Of a stretch of 9,600 nucleotides of DNA, positions 6,907 through 9,600 are shown piece after piece. The DNA lies in assembly GCA_900553965.1 (NCBI GenBank), contig USFX01000103.1, forward strand, positions 1 to 9,600, given 5' to 3'. Numbering within the stretch: position 1 is the stretch's first letter; the number at the start of each line of letters is the position of its first letter. This DNA comes from an uncultured Prevotella sp. GTDB taxonomy: Bacteria > Bacteroidota > Bacteroidia > Bacteroidales > Bacteroidaceae. The notes under the pieces are model-generated. The model saw only the letters and a program-made list of their open reading frames with translations, did no database searches and had not been told where the DNA came from. The position numbers were made by a program, and so were the translations under genes.

Positions 6907-6967
6907 AAGGTAATGACTACCTATCTGAAATCATACAAAACAACATTCTTTTTTCTTTTTATTGCGT

Positions 6968-7003
6968 GCTCAGAGCGGACGGCGAAGACTGTTCGCTCTG
7001 AGC
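6968..7003. terminator. Inverted repeat just downstream of the GH43 stop
   Basis: GCTCAGAGCG (6968-6977) and CGCTCTGAGC (6994-7003) are perfect 10-bp arms, extendable by three pairs including a G-U. The repeat lies 8 bp past the GH43 stop codon (7012-7014). On the minus strand it is followed by an A-rich tract rather than a U-run, so it is a 3'-end stability hairpin or weak terminator rather than a canonical one. Confidence 0.45.
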
Positions 7004-7011
7004 TTACGGGC

Positions 7012-9456
7012 TTACCGTGCGGCTGTGCCGACCACCTTCACCGTGCGCATGGAGCCGTCGGCCATTCTGTGGCGGACGATGTTCACGCCGTTCTGCGGCG
7101 TTGCAATCCTGCGTCCGGACAGGTCGTAGACCTCCGTGGAGACGATTTCTCCGGATGTGGACGTGCTGATGATGCTGCTCGGCGTGATGCCGTCGTCGCT
7201 AAGGAAGACGCGGCTGAGCTTTATCGCTGCCGTTCCGTTGGTCGTGAAACCGGCCATGCGGATGGCTGATTTGTTGACGGTCTTGACGTTGGTGAGGTTA
7301 ATCTTCGTCGTTGCTGCTGTCAGCGTGCGCGAATATGCCGTGCTGACGGCGTCGTCGGTGTCGAAGAGCTTGAACGATGTCGTCGTGGCGGGCTTTTCGG
7401 CCAGCTCAATCACGATGAATTTATATGGTGAGAGGTCGACCCCCGATGTATATTCCCATCCGGCCAGTCCTCCCTTTGATGTCGTCAGGCTGCTGGTCGC
7501 CGCGTCAAACGTTCCTTTTCCGCTGATAGATGGGTTGAACGCCGTGGCGGTCAGGGGGAATGTAGATACGGTTACGGTTGCCGTGGCTGACATTGTCGTT
7601 CCTTCGAGGTCGGTGTAGTAGGCCGTCACGCCCACATGTCCGTCGCGCAGTCCGTGAGCCGTGCCGCGCTCAATCTTCAGAACGCTCTCGTCGCTGATGG
7701 AGTAGGTGCATTCGGCGGCCACGTTGCGGCGCAGTCCGCTCTTCATCACCGCGAAGACTGGCATCAGCGTGCTTCCGCCGTTGAGCATCTCAACGTCGGC
7801 GTCAGCCTCAATGTGATCAAGCATGAGGTCTTCGGGAGAATAGGTTTGCAGCGCCTCTTCCGAGTAGAACCGCCCTTCGTCGAAGCTCTGCTCTGTCGTG
7901 AACCAGTCTATGTCGACATATCCGCCGTTGGCCTTTGTCGCATAGTTGAACAGATAGAAGCGCTGGCCGACGAAGATGGATACGATGTAGCGCATCTCGA
8001 AGCTGTTGCTTGCCGCGCGGTTGTATGTCACGTTATCGGTGCTGTAGTAGTATGTGACCTTATTTGTTCCGAAATTGGCGCGGGCCTGCAGATAGACTAT
8101 GTCGGAGGTTATCTCGCCGCAGTCTTTGCTCACCTCGGCGTTGTTGTCATACGCCTCACGGTAAATCCAGAGGTGACGCCTGCCGTCCATGATCTTTATG
8201 GCCAGATAGGAATAGGGATCCTGGAAGACGGACAGACCGGCCACGTCGCCCTCCTTCATGTTGGCCGTGTTGAGCTTCACCGTTCCGTAGACCATCTGCC
8301 GCTTCGAGTTCATCGTTCCCTCAGGGTCGAGTGCCACCATGCGCTGGGTGAGCGAGTTGCGCGCCTGCTTGAGGTTCTGCGCAATGCCGGAGGTGTAGAG
8401 GCGCAGGCAGCCAGGATTCTCTATCAGGCTCCACGACGTGTTGTCGGGATTGTGGTTCCACTGCCACTGCATGCCGAGCTTCAGGCTCGTGAACGTATCG
8501 TTCGTCGGCAGCGTCGTGATGGGGTGGGCCTGACCCATGTCCGGCTTGCGGAAGGCCGCGCCGCCTTTGCTCACGTCAGTGCCGTCGTTGCCGAGGACGG
8601 GCCAGCCGTCTTTCCATGTCACCGGTTCAAGATAAGGCACGCGGCCGATGGGACCGGCGTCCTTGAAGAGTATCGTCCACCATTCGCCCGTCGGCGTGTC
8701 CACGAGCGCACCTTGATGGATGTGCTGTCCCTTCATCAGGCGGTCGCCGCACTCCGTGTACGGGCCCATCGGCGATGTCGCGCGGAAAATGGTCTGCGAA
8801 CCTTCCGTTCCGCCGTATGTACTATATATATAATAATAGTCGCCGATGTGGTACATGTGGTTGCCCTCCAGTCCGCTGTCGTCACGGACGATGACCTCCT
8901 GCGTCCTAATCTTGTTGAAGTTGGCGTCAAGCTCGGTCACGCTGATGTGGTTGATGCCGTGGACGATGTATGTCTTGCCGTCGTTGTCGAACATCAGGCC
9001 GCTGTCGTAGTAGCCCTCGCTGAGCTTGCGTATGTTCCATTTTCCTTCGGGGTTGTCGGTGTCAAGCAGGAAGTAGCCGCCGTCGTCGCCGAAGGCAAGG
9101 AAACCGAGGTAGAAGCGGCCGTCGCGGTATTTCAGCGTCGACGCCCATGCGCCGCCCGCGTAGCGGTTTTGGCCGTTCTGCAGGTTGTACGGGTCGGTGT
9201 CGGCAATCTGCTCAAGCGGGTTTGCGCAATACTCCCAGTTGACGAGGTCCTTCGATTTCATGACCGTTACGCCAGGGAAGTGGAACATCGTCGTCGTGCT
9301 CATGTAGAACGTGTCGCCCACGCGGATGACGTCCGGGTCGGGGAAGTCGGCGTTGAGAATCGGGTTGACATACGTGCCGTCGCCCTGATCGGATGTATAT
9401 GTCCTTGCAAAGGCGGGATAGGCGCAGTTAGTCTGCGCGTAATCCTTATATGGGTA
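7012..9456 (-). CDS. Multidomain GH43 glycosidase (beta-xylosidase/arabinofuranosidase type) with T9SS tail; 5' end lost at the right-hand junction
   Basis: GH43 enzymes remove xylose or arabinose units from plant glycans through a five-bladed propeller. The first usable starts are GTG 9321 and ATG 9303. Homology clearly runs further up: NPILNADFPDPDVIR is encoded at about 9366-9322 and carries the presumed catalytic base Asp (codon 9337-9339). No start codon or signal peptide exists before the in-frame TAA at 9493-9495, so the true 5' end is missing. Numbering from GTG 9321: GH43 propeller about 1-265, with the probable pKa-modulating Asp106 in YYDSG and probable acid Glu152 in LEGNHMY; a GH43-type C-terminal beta-sandwich about 270-480; an Ig-like domain about 505-587; a galactose-binding/CBM-like beta-sandwich about 592-710; and a T9SS sorting tail about 728-769 (VYDLSGRRIATPQNGVNIVR). 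The tail implies export by T9SS after Sec export, but the Sec signal is lost. It reads in the same direction as susC-susD and fits a PUL. Exact substrate is undecided. The upper limit is approximate. Confidence 0.88.
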   Translation of the reverse strand, partial: YPYKDYAQTNCAYPAFARTYTSDQGDGTYVNPILNADFPDPDVIRVGDTFYMSTTTMFHFPGVTVMKSKDLVNWEYCANPLEQIADTDPYNLQNGQNRYAGGAWASTLKYRDGRFYLGFLAFGDDGGYFLLDTDNPEGKWNIRKLSEGYYDSGLMFDNDGKTYIVHGINHISVTELDANFNKIRTQEVIVRDDSGLEGNHMYHIGDYYYIYSTYGGTEGSQTIFRATSPMGPYTECGDRLMKGQHIHQGALVDTPTGEWWTILFKDAGPIGRVPYLEPVTWKDGWPVLGNDGTDVSKGGAAFRKPDMGQAHPITTLPTNDTFTSLKLGMQWQWNHNPDNTSWSLIENPGCLRLYTSGIAQNLKQARNSLTQRMVALDPEGTMNSKRQMVYGTVKLNTANMKEGDVAGLSVFQDPYSYLAIKIMDGRRHLWIYREAYDNNAEVSKDCGEITSDIVYLQARANFGTNKVTYYYSTDNVTYNRAASNSFEMRYIVSIFVGQRFYLFNYATKANGGYVDIDWFTTEQSFDEGRFYSEEALQTYSPEDLMLDHIEADADVEMLNGGSTLMPVFAVMKSGLRRNVAAECTYSISDESVLKIERGTAHGLRDGHVGVTAYYTDLEGTTMSATATVTVSTFPLTATAFNPSISGKGTFDAATSSLTTSKGGLAGWEYTSGVDLSPYKFIVIELAEKPATTTSFKLFDTDDAVSTAYSRTLTAATTKINLTNVKTVNKSAIRMAGFTTNGTAAIKLSRVFLSDDGITPSSIISTSTSGEIVSTEVYDLSGRRIATPQNGVNIVRHRMADGSMRTVKVVGTAAR

Positions 9457-9460
9457 CTGT
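9430..9460. other. Sequence junction joining two 5'-truncated genes
   Basis: Left of here the minus strand encodes GH43 with GC-ending codons. Right of here the plus strand encodes a SusD fragment with T/A-ending codons. Neither gene has a start region, and the two truncated ends meet with no promoter or spacer. Stops bound both frames nearby (plus-frame TAG 9429-9431, minus-frame TAA 9493-9495). The exact point cannot be fixed, because both frames stay open across about 60 bases. It is either a recombination breakpoint or an assembly/metagenome chimera. Confidence 0.7.
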
Positions 9461-9600
9461 GGAAGAGGTGTACGATCAGATGTTGTCTGATTTTACTAAG
9501 GCTAAGAATCTGATGCCTGAAGATTATTTTGTGCGTGGTCGTGCTAATAAATTTTCAGCTGCTATGATGTTGATGCGTGTAAAATGGTTAATGGGAGATA
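9450..9600 (+). CDS. Internal fragment of a second SusD/RagB-like protein, both ends missing
   Basis: The plus frame is open from just after TAG 9429-9431 to the window end. From the ATG at 9450 it reads GTVEEVYDQMLSDFTKAKNL, then MPEDYFVRGRANKFSAAMM, then LMRVKWLMGD. This matches the TPR-like helical region in the middle of SusD proteins (pattern: veevYdqil.DL.eA, then gRANk.AA..L.arvyl). The homologous part of the SusD gene at 1-1815 is SYSECSDKAAQDFREAANLL and ISKLAALGYLGKCLLWAGS, clearly a different protein. In a full SusD this segment would be about 200 residues in, with a signal peptide and lipobox before it; here it starts at the junction, so ATG 9450 is unlikely to be a natural start. 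Codons (tct, gat, ttt, act, gct, cgt) are much more AT-rich than the rest of the window, pointing to a different source genome or locus. Confidence 0.7.
   Translation, partial: MGTVEEVYDQMLSDFTKAKNLMPEDYFVRGRANKFSAAMMLMRVKWLMGD

Noticed and set aside
6913..7269. 118-codon plus-strand frame starting between the hairpins and the GH43 end
   Set aside because: Most of it is antisense to the T9SS tail of GH43; no domain, and no promoter after the terminator hairpins.
9301..9321. GTG 9321 or ATG 9303 as the genuine GH43 start
   Set aside because: Either start would drop the DPD catalytic-base motif encoded just upstream (9322-9366) and leave no signal peptide, although T9SS cargo needs one.
7636..9513. 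Very long open plus-strand frame (625 codons) opposite GH43
   Set aside because: It is the antisense of a clearly homologous GH43 gene in GC-rich codons, has Val/Ala-rich low-information sequence, and matches no family I recognise. It is a composition shadow.

Overview
The window looks like a Bacteroidales chromosome, most likely Prevotella or a close relative (Prevotellaceae). The reasons are a SusC/SusD pair typical of polysaccharide utilisation loci (PULs), TAnnTTTG-type -7 promoter boxes, weak or absent Shine-Dalgarno sequences, and a type IX secretion (T9SS) sorting tail on a glycoside hydrolase. The genus is inferred from style, not proven.

Layout from left to right. Positions 1-1815 (minus) hold a SusD/RagB-type outer-membrane lipoprotein whose C-terminus runs off the left edge. 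Its signal-peptide region contains an in-frame palindrome that looks inserted. Positions 1940-5080 (minus) hold a complete SusC-type TonB-dependent transporter, first in a susC-susD transcription unit; the 124-bp spacer between the two carries a perfect 8-bp hairpin. Positions 5081-5535 form a divergent control region. It contains a -7 box for susC, three GTTCCAA words spaced by 21 and 22 bp, an inverted repeat, six tandem copies of a 23-bp unit, and a -7 box for the rightward gene. Positions 5536-6810 (plus) encode a complete AAA_14/DUF4143-type ATPase with a PD-(D/E)XK-like C-terminal motif; it appears unrelated to glycan use and sits inside the PUL. Positions 6827-6906 hold two strong hairpins with interchangeable arms, between convergent genes. 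From 7012 leftward-reading sequence encodes a multidomain GH43 glycosidase ending in a T9SS tail. At about 9430-9460 this gene stops abruptly, with no signal peptide or start codon. The last ~150-170 bases encode, on the plus strand and in clearly different codon usage, an internal piece of a second SusD-like protein.

Working model: SusC and SusD bind and import oligosaccharides, and GH43 (secreted by T9SS) trims arabinose- or xylose-containing side chains, so the locus probably targets a pentose-rich plant polysaccharide. The ATPase with its tandem-repeat promoter region looks like an accessory cargo gene placed between the GH43 gene and susC. The right-hand junction joins two genes that have both lost their 5' ends. 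It is either a real recombination breakpoint or an assembly chimera, and the sequence alone cannot separate these.

I saw no tRNA, rRNA, CRISPR array, transposase or obvious new defence system. The least explained parts are the repeat-promoter-ATPase module, the phased motif array upstream of susC, and the right-end junction.
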